64,000 nucleotides of DNA from DASUPK01 sp963763955. Lineage in GTDB: Bacteria; Actinomycetota; Thermoleophilia; Solirubrobacterales; 70-9. Made by a program: the position numbers and the translations under genes. The notes beneath the pieces are model-generated. The model did no database searches. It saw only the letters and a list, made by a program, of their open reading frames with translations, and was not told where the DNA came from. How positions within the stretch are numbered: the first letter of the stretch is position 1; every line of letters starts with the position of its first letter. Of this stretch, positions 41,606 through 49,981 are shown piece after piece. Location of the stretch: assembly GCA_963763955.1 (NCBI GenBank), contig CAVXQP010000009.1, positions 124,001 to 188,000 on the forward strand, given 5' to 3'.

Positions 41606-42117
41606 GGGCGTCCTCCTGTCCGTTCTGGTCGAAGGCCGCCTTGATCTCCTTGGCCTCCTCGATCGCCATGTCAGGGGTCGGCGGGGCCGAGCGCTTGAAG
41701 GCGCGCCAGGCGAACAGCCCCGCTCCAGCAGCAATCAGCAGGAAGAGGCCCGCCTCGACGAAGAAGCCGGCCCAGAAGTTGTTGAAGACGAGGTCGTTGA
41801 GGAGCCAGGCGAAACCGTGCATCAGCATCGCCAGTGCCAGCAGGACGAAGATGCCCGCCGCGAGCCCGGCCACCGAGCCGCGCAGAAGGCTGTTGAACTT
41901 CTCGGTGACCTCGGTCTTGGCGAGCTCGATCTCCTCGCGGACCAGGACCGAAGCTCGATCGGAGACCTCGAAGACGAGCTCGCCCACTGTCATGTCCTCT
42001 GGGGCCTTGGCGGTCATCTCCACTGGGGTCTTCGCGCCGTTGCCGGCGGGCGGAGCCTGGCTCGGCCGGAGTGGAGGCGACCGGCTCCTGCGGCTGAGTG
42101 CCCTCGCCGTCGGTCAC
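41598..42117 (-). CDS. Putative Actinobacterial Holin-X family protein, N-terminal +1 frameshift near 42056
   Basis: The core (MTVGELVFEVSDRASVLVREEIELAKTEV..., then two helices, GLAAGIFVLLALAMLMHGFAWLL and FFVEAGLFLLIAAGAGLFAW) is the PF07332 holin superfamily III type, a chromosomal membrane protein and not a phage lysis gene. An intact start exists at 42023, but it has a poor ribosome site. A GTG at 42117 overlaps the upstream stop (GTGA), and its Pro/Glu-rich frame joins the core if one base in GCCTGG (42055-42060) is removed; the length is 3n+1, giving 172 residues. Confidence 0.75.
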
Positions 42118-42248
42118 TCGGGTGGCTCCTCGTTGAACACGCGGCGCCAGATCACCTCGGAGAGCCGATGCGCGGCGACCGTCGCCAGCGCGCCGGTAGC
42201 CGCCAGCAAGCCCCCCCAGATCAGTCGCCTCAAGATTTCACTGTCCAT
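42114..42248 (-). CDS. 44-residue DUF4235-like membrane protein
   Basis: A short gene: ATG 42248 with GAGGAGGG upstream, stop overlapping the next gene's GTG start. One hydrophobic helix (LIWGGLLAATGALATVAAHR, about 9-28) is followed by a charged tail (VIWRRVFNEEPPE). This resembles the first part of DUF4235 proteins, which commonly precede Holin-X and DUF3618 genes. The conserved order and coupling argue that it is real despite its size. Confidence 0.65.
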   Translation of the reverse strand: MDSEILRRLIWGGLLAATGALATVAAHRLSEVIWRRVFNEEPPE

Positions 42249-42275
42249 CGCTTTGCCCTCCTCTCCGGGATCGCG

Positions 42276-43556
42276 CTACCCGGGCTCCTGCGAGGAGTAA
42301 ACCAATTCGGCGCCCTGCCCGTTGGCCTGCGGGACGCTGCGCTCCGCGTAGGTCGCCCAGCGCTCGAAGAAGGTCCGGTAGACGAGGTGCGTCCAATGCG
42401 GATCGGCGGCCTCGAGCAGGCCGTGCGATCCGGCACGCAGGATCCAGACGCGGACCAGGTCGTTGTCCTTGGCCGCCTCGGCCAGCATCCGCGCCTGCTC
42501 CACCTTGATGATCGGGTCGTCCTCGGGGTGCAGGACGAGCAGCGGCACCTTGGCGTGCACTACATGATCGATGCCGCGAGCCTTGGTCCAGATCTCGTCA
42601 GCCGTGACGTCGTAGTAAGGCGCCGAGACGTGCTCCATCACATGCTGCATGTCCTCCGCTTCCGGGGGCCAGCGACCGGAACGCACCCGCGAGATCAGGG
42701 CCGCCTCGAAGGCTCGGTGGATCGGATAACGGGGATGGCCCCTGGGGACCGGCTCGGAGAGCCTCTCCCAGGCGAGCTTCGGCACCGCGGGCGGTGAGAC
42801 CGCGAGGATGCCTCCGTCGAGCAGGGTCGGTGTCTCCTCTTCGTCGGAGGCGTTCAACACCGAGCTGCCACCCAGCGAGATGCCGAGGGCGCCGACGCTC
42901 GTCCCTCCCAGCTCCTTGATGTAGCGGGCGAGCGAGAGGATGTCGAAGCCCTCCTTCCAGCCCGCGGTGGACGGCGCTGGGCTGGTGAGCTCGGTCATCC
43001 CGAAGCTGCGGAGATCGAGGGCCGCGACGTTGAAGCCCCACTCGTAGAAGGCGCGGACCGCGATCTGGCGGACGTAGTCGAAGCGGCTCGACGTGAAGAG
43101 CCCGTGGACGACGATCAGCGACGGCCGCGCGGCCTCCTGGAGTGCGATCGACGCCGCGATGCGCTCCCCATCGGCCCCCTCGACGATGTGGTCCTTGAAC
43201 TGGCCTGGGTATCGGTAACCGAGCACGGCGCCCTCGCGTTGCTGGGCGACGACGAAGTTGGAGATGTCGGCGAAGCCGCGACGCGCCTCGGCGAAATAGG
43301 AGTGGTGCAAGCGGTCCGGGATCGCCTGGAGGTCGCGCATCAGCGCGTCCATCGTCCGCTCGCGCTCCGGCGGGACCGGCAGGGGCCGCCTGCCACGGCG
43401 CTCCAGCCCCCTCAGGAAGTCGCGCACCCGCCCGCCGATCAGCTGGCCGAAGAGCCAGAGGGGCAGCAGCAAGACTCCGAGCAGGACGTTGGCGAGCTTC
43501 GCGGCGCCGTGGAGGACCCGGTCCTGGCGCTCGGTTCTGGCGAGGCCCTCCCACAT
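42276..43556 (-). CDS. Alpha/beta hydrolase
   Basis: A 426-residue hydrolase. The N-terminus has a hydrophobic stretch (LANVLLGVLLLPLWLFGQLI, about 21-40), so it may be membrane associated. The core has oxyanion region LIVVHGLFTSSRFD, nucleophile elbow GISLGGS (Ser near 235), Asp in LHPEDDP and His in AGSHGLLEAADP, all in the correct order. It resembles YheT-like or PHA-related hydrolases; the substrate is unknown. Five bases separate it from the TetR gene upstream, so it may belong to the nitrilase-TetR operon. Confidence 0.88.
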   Translation of the reverse strand: MWEGLARTERQDRVLHGAAKLANVLLGVLLLPLWLFGQLIGGRVRDFLRGLERRGRRPLPVPPERERTMDALMRDLQAIPDRLHHSYFAEARRGFADISNFVVAQQREGAVLGYRYPGQFKDHIVEGADGERIAASIALQEAARPSLIVVHGLFTSSRFDYVRQIAVRAFYEWGFNVAALDLRSFGMTELTSPAPSTAGWKEGFDILSLARYIKELGGTSVGALGISLGGSSVLNASDEEETPTLLDGGILAVSPPAVPKLAWERLSEPVPRGHPRYPIHRAFEAALISRVRSGRWPPEAEDMQHVMEHVSAPYYDVTADEIWTKARGIDHVVHAKVPLLVLHPEDDPIIKVEQARMLAEAAKDNDLVRVWILRAGSHGLLEAADPHWTHLVYRTFFERWATYAERSVPQANGQGAELVYSSQEPG

Positions 43557-43561
43557 GTGGG

Positions 43562-44185
43562 CTAGCCGGCCACCGCGTCGCCGACCGGCCGCGGCTCGAG
43601 CCCGTCGCAGATGGTCTCGATCACCAGCCGCTTCGCCCGTTCCATGTCCTCGTCGCTGCCCGGCAGCGAGCCGAAGATCCAGCCCGTGAGCAGCTGCTCG
43701 ATCGCCCCGTAGAAGACCAGGGCTGCGAAGTTCGGGTCCACGTCATCCCGGAACTCCCCGGTCTCCTGAGCGTCAGAGACGATCTCGGCCACCAGGTCGT
43801 AGGCCTGCCGGATCTCCGGGAGGTGGGTGCGCCCGAACGAGTTCGCCGCCCGCGTCACCTCGACGATGATCACTTTCATCAGCTCCGGCTCGTGTCGGTA
43901 GGACTCGATGATGAAGTTGGCGACGCCGGCGAGCTTGTCGCGCGGCGGCGCATCGCCCTGCCGCACCTCTCGGCTCGCATCGACCAGCAGGGCCCAACGC
44001 TCCGAGAAGAGCTCATTGAGCATCTGGTCCTTGGAATCGAAGTAGTGGTAGACGAGTCCGTAGGCGACGCCGGCGTCGGCCGCCACATCGGACACGCGGG
44101 CGCTGTGGAAGCCCTGCCGGGCAAAGACGGTGATCGCGGCATCGAGGATCGCGCGGCGCTTGTCGGGAGCCGGGGTCTGGGCCAT
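43562..44185 (-). CDS. TetR-family transcriptional regulator
   Basis: A 207-residue TetR: KRRAILDAAITVFARQGFHSARVSDVAADAGVAYGLVYHYFDSKDQML (about 9-56) is the DNA-binding domain. The C-terminal half resembles TetR_C_6-like lipid/fatty-acyl responsive regulators (FadR/KstR-like), though this is by impression only. The start (ATG 44185 or GTG 44188) overlaps the nitrilase stop. A typical TetR operator lies upstream of the nitrilase gene, so the operon is probably self-regulated. Confidence 0.93.
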   Translation of the reverse strand: MAQTPAPDKRRAILDAAITVFARQGFHSARVSDVAADAGVAYGLVYHYFDSKDQMLNELFSERWALLVDASREVRQGDAPPRDKLAGVANFIIESYRHEPELMKVIIVEVTRAANSFGRTHLPEIRQAYDLVAEIVSDAQETGEFRDDVDPNFAALVFYGAIEQLLTGWIFGSLPGSDEDMERAKRLVIETICDGLEPRPVGDAVAG

Positions 44186-45063
44186 CACGACGCTCCCTTG
44201 GCGCCGGCGGGCCCCGGGGCGGAGGCCTGCACGCCGTTCGACTTGCCGTTCTCGGGCCAGCGGTAGGCCTCGGGGCGCCTATGGCGCAGTGACGGCAGGC
44301 TGTCGCGCATCTCGTTCTGGATCGCGAAGTCGAGGTCGGCGGAGACGAAGCACTCGGTGTCGGCGGCCTGCGCCACGACCACACCCCAGGGGTCGACGAT
44401 CATCGAGCGCCCGTAGCTCCGGTAGTGCGGGGGCGCGAAGCCGATCTGGCCCGCCGCGACCATGAAGACCTGGTCCTCGATCGCCCGAGCACGGATCAGG
44501 ACCTCCCAGTGATCCCGCCCCGTGCGTTCGGTGAACGCGGCGGGAACGGTGATCAGGCGGGCGCCCCGCAGGGCGAGGATCCGGTAGAGCTCCGGGAAAC
44601 GGAGGTCGTAGCAGATGGTCAGGCCGACCATCGCGCCGTCGGCCTCGCCGAGTGCGATCGCATCACCGGCCTGCTCGACCTCGGACTCCCGGTAGGAGAC
44701 GTCGCCGACCTCCACGTCGAAGAGGTGGATCTTGCGGTAGATCGCGCGCTGCTCTCCATCGGGGCCGAACATCACAGAGGTGTTCGCGAGCCGCTCCCAC
44801 CCCGGGACCACCTCGGGGACGCTGCCGGCCACCAGGTTGATCCCGAGCTCGCTCGCCCACCCCGCCGCGGCGGTCAGAGCCGGTCCGTCGAGCGGCTCGG
44901 CGCCGGAACGGATCGCCTCGGGCGGCCCCAGGACGGTCCACTTCTCCGGCAGGACGACCAACTCGGCGCCGTCCGCTGCGGCGCCCCGAACCAGGCGCTC
45001 GGCAACCTCCAGGTTGCGGTCGTATTCGTCGGTGGAATTGAGCTGTACTGCGGCGGCGCGCAT
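44185..45063 (-). CDS. Carbon-nitrogen hydrolase (nitrilase superfamily, Nit2/omega-amidase-like)
   Basis: A 292-residue amidase with the Glu-Lys-Cys triad: Glu in VVLPEKW (about 43), Lys in YRKIHLFDVEVG (about 113) and Cys in GLTICYDLRFPELYR (about 150). Length and motif wording fit the Nit1/Nit2 branch that hydrolyses omega-amides or deaminated products of thiol metabolism. The ATG at 45063 is selected because upstream sequence is palindromic regulatory DNA. First gene of an operon with TetR and perhaps the hydrolase. Confidence 0.9.
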   Translation of the reverse strand: MRAAAVQLNSTDEYDRNLEVAERLVRGAAADGAELVVLPEKWTVLGPPEAIRSGAEPLDGPALTAAAGWASELGINLVAGSVPEVVPGWERLANTSVMFGPDGEQRAIYRKIHLFDVEVGDVSYRESEVEQAGDAIALGEADGAMVGLTICYDLRFPELYRILALRGARLITVPAAFTERTGRDHWEVLIRARAIEDQVFMVAAGQIGFAPPHYRSYGRSMIVDPWGVVVAQAADTECFVSADLDFAIQNEMRDSLPSLRHRRPEAYRWPENGKSNGVQASAPGPAGAKGAS

Positions 45064-45110
45064 GTCTTCCCCGGGCGCGGCCCGGCTTCCGCGACGCGGT
45101 CCGGGTTCGG

Positions 45111-45126
45111 TTGACTGACCAGTCAA
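45111..45126. promoter_or_regulatory. TetR-type operator candidate
   Basis: TTGACTG and CAGTCAA are perfectly symmetric around two central bases. This is the shape of many TetR-family operators. It lies between the divergent nitrilase-TetR operon and an SDR gene and probably binds the TetR encoded at 43562-44185. Confidence 0.55.
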
Positions 45127-45180
45127 TCTAGCGGCTGGGCGGGCCGGAGACGCTCGATGCCGCCCGCATAGGATGGGTCG

Positions 45181-46158
45181 ATGCAGGCCCTGGTCACCGG
45201 GGCGACCGGAAAGGTCGGCCACGCGATCGCCTCCGCTCTGCTCGACAGGGGAGACCAGGTGCGGGCGCTGGTCCGCGATCCGAACCGCGCAGCGAGCATC
45301 CTCCCGGCCGGCAGCGAGCCGGTCCGGGCCGATATCACCGACGCGGACAGCCTGGTCGCGGCGGTCGAGGGGTGCGAGCTCGTCTTCAACTCGATGGGGA
45401 TGCCGGAGCAGTGGGTGCGGGACGAGGCGATCTTCGACCGGGTCAACGCCGTCGGCAGCCAACAGCTGGCGATCGCGGCGAAGGACGCTGGGGCCCGCCG
45501 TTTCGTCCACACCTCGACTCATGACGTCTTCCACGCCGACACCGGCGAGCGCTTCGACGAGACGATGGTCGCGGACTACCCGAAGGGCACAGCGTACGAG
45601 CGATCCAAGCAGCACGCCGAGGAGCTGGTGCTGGCCGAGCGCGACGGCATGGAGGTGGTGGTTCTGAACCCCGCCGGCGTCTACGGCCCCACCCCATCGC
45701 CGACCCCGTCCTTCGAGAACGGGATCTTCGAGCCGGTGGTACGGAAGCGGCTGCCCGCCGTTCCCCCGGGTGGCTCCGGCTATGCCTACGTCGAGGGTGT
45801 CGCCGTCGGGCACCTGCTCGCCGCCGATCGGGGAGCCGACGGCGAGCGCTACATCCTCGCCGATGGCTACGCGAGCTTCCGTGAGATGGCCGAGACCGTC
45901 CGCGAGGTCGCCGGCCGTGGCCGGGTTCCACCGGTGATGCCAGTCCCCATCGCTCGGGCAGTGGCGTCGATCGGCGCCGGCCTCTCGCGGGTGATCCGGC
46001 GCCCACCGCTCTTGCCCAAGGGCCAGCTCACCTACATCCTCTGGCAGGCGCGCCCGGACTCCTCCAAGGCCCAGCGCGAGCTCGGCTGGCGGACCACGCC
46101 GCTGGACGAGGGCATCCGCCGGACCCTGAACGCCATGGGCCTGCTCGAAGGCTCCTAG
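45181..46158 (+). CDS. NAD-dependent epimerase/dehydratase (extended SDR)
   Basis: A 325-residue SDR: ALVTGATGKVGHAIASALL (about 3-21) binds the nucleotide and AYERSKQHAEE (YxxxK-like: Y..SK) is the active-site region near 140. The wording resembles dihydroflavonol reductase / 3-beta-hydroxysteroid dehydrogenase-like proteins. ATG 45181 lies six bases after TAGGAT (45169-45174), the leaderless arrangement. The divergent TetR operator may also control it. Overlaps the convergent ICMT-like gene by four bases. Confidence 0.88.
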   Translation: MQALVTGATGKVGHAIASALLDRGDQVRALVRDPNRAASILPAGSEPVRADITDADSLVAAVEGCELVFNSMGMPEQWVRDEAIFDRVNAVGSQQLAIAAKDAGARRFVHTSTHDVFHADTGERFDETMVADYPKGTAYERSKQHAEELVLAERDGMEVVVLNPAGVYGPTPSPTPSFENGIFEPVVRKRLPAVPPGGSGYAYVEGVAVGHLLAADRGADGERYILADGYASFREMAETVREVAGRGRVPPVMPVPIARAVASIGAGLSRVIRRPPLLPKGQLTYILWQARPDSSKAQRELGWRTTPLDEGIRRTLNAMGLLEGS

Positions 46159-46759
46159 CCGAAGCGGCCGATCCGGGGCACGAAGCGGCCGACACGGGAC
46201 GCGTAGTCCCGGAACTCGTCACCGTGGGTACGGATCAGGTAGGGCTCCTCGACCGCCCTCACCTGAAGCTCTAACCCGAGCCCGGTCACGACCACGGCAA
46301 CGAAGCCGAGCCAAGCCGGGACCATCAGGGCGAAGCCGAGCAAGCCCAGGATCATGGCCGAGTAGATGGGGTTGCGAACGAGGGAGAACCATCCCGCCGT
46401 GACCAGGTCGGTCCGCTCCTCCTCATTGACCCCGACCCTCCAAGACTCGCCCATGCCCAGCTGCGCAAGGAAGAGGGTGAGGCCGCCGGCCGCCGCCAGG
46501 CCGATCCCGATGACGTGCAGCGCGCCGACGTCTACCGAGTCGATGGTGTCCAGCGAGCCACGATGGACATCGACCACCGAGAGGACGCCGAGGGCCACCC
46601 GCCGTTGAAGAGGACCGCGGCGAGCCAACCGAGCGGGCCAACGCCGCGGCGCACGCCGATCAGACCGGTCCGGCCCGTGCGGATCACCTGGATCGCGACG
46701 CGCACCACCACGGCCAGGACGCCGAACACGACCAGCATCCAAATCGCGAGCTCCGCCAT
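46155..46759 (-). CDS. Isoprenylcysteine carboxylmethyltransferase-like membrane protein, -1 frameshift near 46594
   Basis: N-terminal part in one frame (AIWMLVVFGVLAVVVRVAIQ, then GPLGWLAAVLFNGGW) and C-terminal part in another (ALGVLSVVDVHRGSLD..., WFSLVRNPIYSAMILGLLGF, EEPYLIRTHGDEFRDYASRV). The RNPIY and EEP...HG..F..Y motifs are those of ICMT/NnrU-type membrane methyltransferases. Inserting one G in the GGGCCA stretch (46592-46597) restores a 201-residue protein; the length is 3n+2. It follows the MerR gene by six bases and ends the acyl-CoA operon. Confidence 0.75.
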
Positions 46760-46765
46760 CGCGGG

Positions 46766-47536
46766 CTACTCGCCGGAGTCTTTGCCGTTCGAGTCGGGCT
46801 CGGAGCCGCGCCTGCGCTCCAGCTCGGCGACCAGCGCCTTGGTGTGCATCGCGGCGAGCAGGTCGTTGAGCGGCTGCGTGCCGGCCTCGATCAGCGCCAT
46901 CGCCTCGTCGGCGTCCATTTCGCCGGCCAGACGCTCCATCAGCACGTCGACCTCCTGCTTGACCAGGGCGGCCATCGCGTCCTTGTAGCGCAGCGTGTCG
47001 TAGACGGTGAACCCGATCCGCTCCTCGTAGCCGCCGGCGCGAAAGCGGCTGATCACCTCGACGATCCGGACGTCGGTCGGCGAATAGCCCTTCTTGTCCG
47101 GGGTGAGCACCCCGAGCTCCGCGAGCCGGTCGAGCACGTCCTTCGGGATGTCGTAGCGGTGACGGACCTCGGTGGCGCTGACCCGCTCGCTCTCGCCCGC
47201 GAGCGCGTGCTCCAGCAGCTTGTCGCCGAGCTCGATCAGGGCCTTGGCGCGGTCCGGGTCCTCCTCGAGGAGGTCCTTGATCACCCGGAGCGGCATATAG
47301 CGCTCCTCCTGGAGCTGCTTGATCATCTTGATCCGGTTGACGAACTCGGCCGGGTAGTAGGCCATGTTGCGCGAGGTCTTGACCGGCTCGGGCAGCAGGC
47401 CCTCGCGAAGGTAGTGCTTGATCGTCGCGGCGGAGACGCCGGAGGCGCGGGCCAGCTCGCCCATGCGGAGCATCTCCTCGTCCTTTTGCCTCAAGCGGGT
47501 CGCGCTGTCGCGCGCCCTCGCATCCGCCGCGCTCAT
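46766..47536 (-). CDS. MerR-family transcriptional regulator
   Basis: A 256-residue regulator: LRMGELARASGVSAATIKHYLREGLLP (about 23-49) is the MerR winged helix, followed by MAYYPAEFVNRIKMIKQLQEERYMPLRVIKDLL. A second winged-helix-like unit (RYDIPKDVLDRLAELGVLTP) occurs near 125-145, as in large lipid-linked MerR regulators. No metal-binding Cys cluster. ATGA overlap with the CoA-transferase gene puts it inside the operon, where it likely senses a pathway acyl-CoA. Confidence 0.9.
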   Translation of the reverse strand: MSAADARARDSATRLRQKDEEMLRMGELARASGVSAATIKHYLREGLLPEPVKTSRNMAYYPAEFVNRIKMIKQLQEERYMPLRVIKDLLEEDPDRAKALIELGDKLLEHALAGESERVSATEVRHRYDIPKDVLDRLAELGVLTPDKKGYSPTDVRIVEVISRFRAGGYEERIGFTVYDTLRYKDAMAALVKQEVDVLMERLAGEMDADEAMALIEAGTQPLNDLLAAMHTKALVAELERRRGSEPDSNGKDSGE

Positions 47537-48771
47537 GCGAGGAATGTCTCCTCGCGCTGCGCGGCATCGGCCCCCTTCGCCGCACCGGATTCCTCCAGTG
47601 CCTGGATCTCCTCCCGCGAATAGCCCGCCCCTCGCAACACCTCCGCTGTGTGCTCACCGAGCGCCGGCGCCGGGCGATGGATCCCGGCCGGCGTGCGAGA
47701 CAGCTTGATTGGGAAGCCGAGCTGCTTGATCTCGCCCATCTCCGGCTGCTCATAGCTGACGACCATGTCGCGCTCCCTGACCAGCTCGGACTCGAGCGCC
47801 TCGTCGAGGTCGAGGATCGGCTCGATCATCGCGTCGTGCTCGTCGTTGAAGGCCTTCCACTCCGCTCGGCTGCGGGCCTTGAAGACCTCGGCAACCTGAC
47901 GGTGGGCCTCCGAGCCGGGCTGATCGAATTGCTTCTCGATCAGGTCGGGGCGCTCGACGGCCTCGCAGAACCGCGCCCAAAACTTCGGCTCGAGCGCGCC
48001 GCAGGTCACCCACCCGTCAGAGGCCTCGTACGGCCGGTAGCAGATGATTCCTCCCGAGAGCATGATGTTGCCCCGGTCCGGCACCTCGCCCGAGCCGAAG
48101 TAGCGCGCAGCCTCCATCACCAGCCATGCCAGCGATCCGTCGGTCATCGAGATGTCGACCATCTGGCCCTGACCGCTTCGACGGGCCTCCTCCAGGGCGG
48201 CGAGGATTCCGACCGCGGCCATCAGGCCACCGCCGCCGAGGTCGGCGATCTGGGCGCCCGATTGGATCGGCGGCCCTCCGGCCTCGCCGGTCAGCCCGAG
48301 GATGCCGTTCAGCCCCAGGTAGTTCATGTCGTGGCCGGCCCGGTCCCGGTTCGGCCCGTCCTGGCCGTAGCCCGTGATCGGGCAGTAGACGAGGGCGGGG
48401 TTCGTCTGGCTCAGGACGTCGAAGCCGACGCCGAGCCTGTCGAGGACACCGGGGCGGAAGCTCTCCACGAGGACGTCCCCCGACTCGGCCAGCTTGAGCA
48501 ACGCCCGACGGCCGCCCTCCTGCTTCAGGTCCAGGCGGATCGAGCGCTTGTTGCGGTTCAGCGCCAGATAGATGGCGGAGCGAGTCCCGAGCGGGGTCTG
48601 CTCCTCGGCGCCGTAGTAGGGGGGCGCCCAGCGGACGTAGTCGCCCTGGCCGGTGTCTTCGACCTTGATCACGTCCGCCCCCAGATCGGCGAGCAGCAGG
48701 GTGCAGAAGCCGCCGGGCAGCAATCGGGTCAGGTCGAGGATCTTGACGTCGGAGAGCGGTCCGTCGCTCAC
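47533..48771 (-). CDS. CaiB/BaiF family (class III) CoA-transferase
   Basis: A 412-residue enzyme that moves CoA between acids or racemises 2-methylacyl-CoA. Typical: VKILDLTRLLPGGFCTLLLADLGADVIKVED (about 9-39), NKRSIRLDLKQEGG, and the catalytic Asp in GHDMNYLGLNG (about 144). The subgroup looks like alpha-methylacyl-CoA racemase/fatty-acid CoA-transferases. Overlaps both neighbours by four bases. Confidence 0.93.
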   Translation of the reverse strand: MSDGPLSDVKILDLTRLLPGGFCTLLLADLGADVIKVEDTGQGDYVRWAPPYYGAEEQTPLGTRSAIYLALNRNKRSIRLDLKQEGGRRALLKLAESGDVLVESFRPGVLDRLGVGFDVLSQTNPALVYCPITGYGQDGPNRDRAGHDMNYLGLNGILGLTGEAGGPPIQSGAQIADLGGGGLMAAVGILAALEEARRSGQGQMVDISMTDGSLAWLVMEAARYFGSGEVPDRGNIMLSGGIICYRPYEASDGWVTCGALEPKFWARFCEAVERPDLIEKQFDQPGSEAHRQVAEVFKARSRAEWKAFNDEHDAMIEPILDLDEALESELVRERDMVVSYEQPEMGEIKQLGFPIKLSRTPAGIHRPAPALGEHTAEVLRGAGYSREEIQALEESGAAKGADAAQREETFLA

Positions 48772-49661
48772 GTCTTCGCCTCCTCGAGCTTCGGCACCCC
48801 GAGCAGATTGCGCGCCTCGGCGACGGTGGCGGCGCGGCGGCCGACGTCCTCCGCCATCTGCCGGGCCTTGGCGATCAGCTCACCGTTCGACTTCGCCATC
48901 TGGCCGTTGGGCAGGTAGAGGTTGTCCTCGAGGCCGGCGCGGATGTTGCCGCCCAGGTTGAGTGAGGCCGCGAGCAGCTTCCATTGGTCGCGCGAGACGC
49001 CGATCACCTGCCAGTTGTTGGGCCCCTCGGGCCCGCCCGGGATCTGCTCCGACATGAAGGCGACGTTGCGGGCGTTCGGCCTGATCCCGCCGTTGACGCC
49101 CATCACCAGCGAGATCTGCAATGGCGGCTCGAGCAGCCCCATGTCGAGATACGGATCGAGGTTGGCGACGTGGCCGGCGTCGAAGCATTCGTGCTCGGGC
49201 TGGATCCCGAGCTCGTTCATCTCGGTGAGGAAGGCCGTGATCGTGTCGAAGCTGTTCTCGAACACGGCCTTGAAGACGAAGTCCTTGCGCCGGCGGGAGT
49301 ACTTCGCGTAGTTCATCGAGCTCATGTTCAGCGCGGCGACGTCGGGGCGGAGCTCGCGCAGATATGCGATGCGCTTCTCGATCGGGACGCCGATCGCGCC
49401 GGTCGAGTAGTTGATGATCACGTCGTCGACCTCGGTCGTGATGGCCTCGGTGATCGCCTTGAAGTCCTCGATCTCATAGGACGGGGTTCCATCTGGGCTG
49501 CGCGCGTGGATGTGGATCTGCGAGGCGCCCTCGTCGACCGCGCGGCGTGCCTCGGCCGCGTACTCCTCGGGCGTGTACGGGATCGCCGGGCACTGGTCGC
49601 GGTTGGCGATCGCGCCGGAGATCGAGTTGCTGATGATCACCGGGTCCTCGAAGCGGCTCAT
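48768..49661 (-). CDS. Beta-keto acid cleavage enzyme (BKACE, 3-keto-5-aminohexanoate cleavage-like)
   Basis: A 297-residue TIM-barrel enzyme of the BKACE (DUF849) family, which use Zn and acetyl-CoA to split beta-keto acids to acetoacetate plus an acyl-CoA. The first zinc ligands are in IHIHARSPDGTPS (about 48-60), and the later Glu is in RAGLEDNLYLP (about 249). ATGNx-type loop FDAGHVANLD holds substrate-contact residues. The substrate is unpredictable without active-site modelling. Coupled on both sides by overlapping starts and stops. Confidence 0.92.
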   Translation of the reverse strand: MSRFEDPVIISNSISGAIANRDQCPAIPYTPEEYAAEARRAVDEGASQIHIHARSPDGTPSYEIEDFKAITEAITTEVDDVIINYSTGAIGVPIEKRIAYLRELRPDVAALNMSSMNYAKYSRRRKDFVFKAVFENSFDTITAFLTEMNELGIQPEHECFDAGHVANLDPYLDMGLLEPPLQISLVMGVNGGIRPNARNVAFMSEQIPGGPEGPNNWQVIGVSRDQWKLLAASLNLGGNIRAGLEDNLYLPNGQMAKSNGELIAKARQMAEDVGRRAATVAEARNLLGVPKLEEAKT

Positions 49662-49981
49662 GCACCTCCCCTTTCCTCGATCGCCGCCTGCATCGCGGCA
49701 GCGAGCTGCTGCAGCGCCGGCACCTCGTCGTCGCTGGGATCAAGGGGCAGTTGTATCCCGTAGGAGTCCCCCTTGGCCGGATTGCTCAGCACCTCCAGCC
49801 TCGGCGTCTTCAGCATGCCCTTCTCGAAGGTGAGATTGACCTCGTCGATCAGCTCACCCGGGAGCGTTCGCGAGACGTTCTCGGCGAAGCCGAACGTCGC
49901 GAAGGCTTCTCCGTCGAAGACCAGGACCCCGGCGAAAGCGACGTTCTCGTTCCTCAGAACGACCCTGACGCGCTCGCTCAT
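49658..49981 (-). CDS. Hypothetical 107-residue protein next to a carboxyltransferase
   Basis: An alpha/beta-looking small protein (RVVLRNENVAFAGVLVFDGEAFATFGF... then DEVPALQQLAAAMQAAIEE). No family recognised. Its start and stop overlap its neighbours, so it is an integral part of the operon. The position just after the beta subunit recalls the small epsilon subunits of actinobacterial acyl-CoA carboxylases, but no sequence resemblance was noted. Confidence 0.7.
   Translation of the reverse strand: MSERVRVVLRNENVAFAGVLVFDGEAFATFGFAENVSRTLPGELIDEVNLTFEKGMLKTPRLEVLSNPAKGDSYGIQLPLDPSDDEVPALQQLAAAMQAAIEERGGA

Noticed and set aside
41598..42023. Prophage holin and hence a prophage
   Set aside because: PF07332-type genes are ordinary chromosomal actinobacterial genes; no other phage gene is present.
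46760..47753. Upstream extension of the ICMT-like C-terminal frame
   Set aside because: It runs through the MerR gene in another frame with basic, low-complexity residues. The true N-terminus is in the frame starting at 46759.
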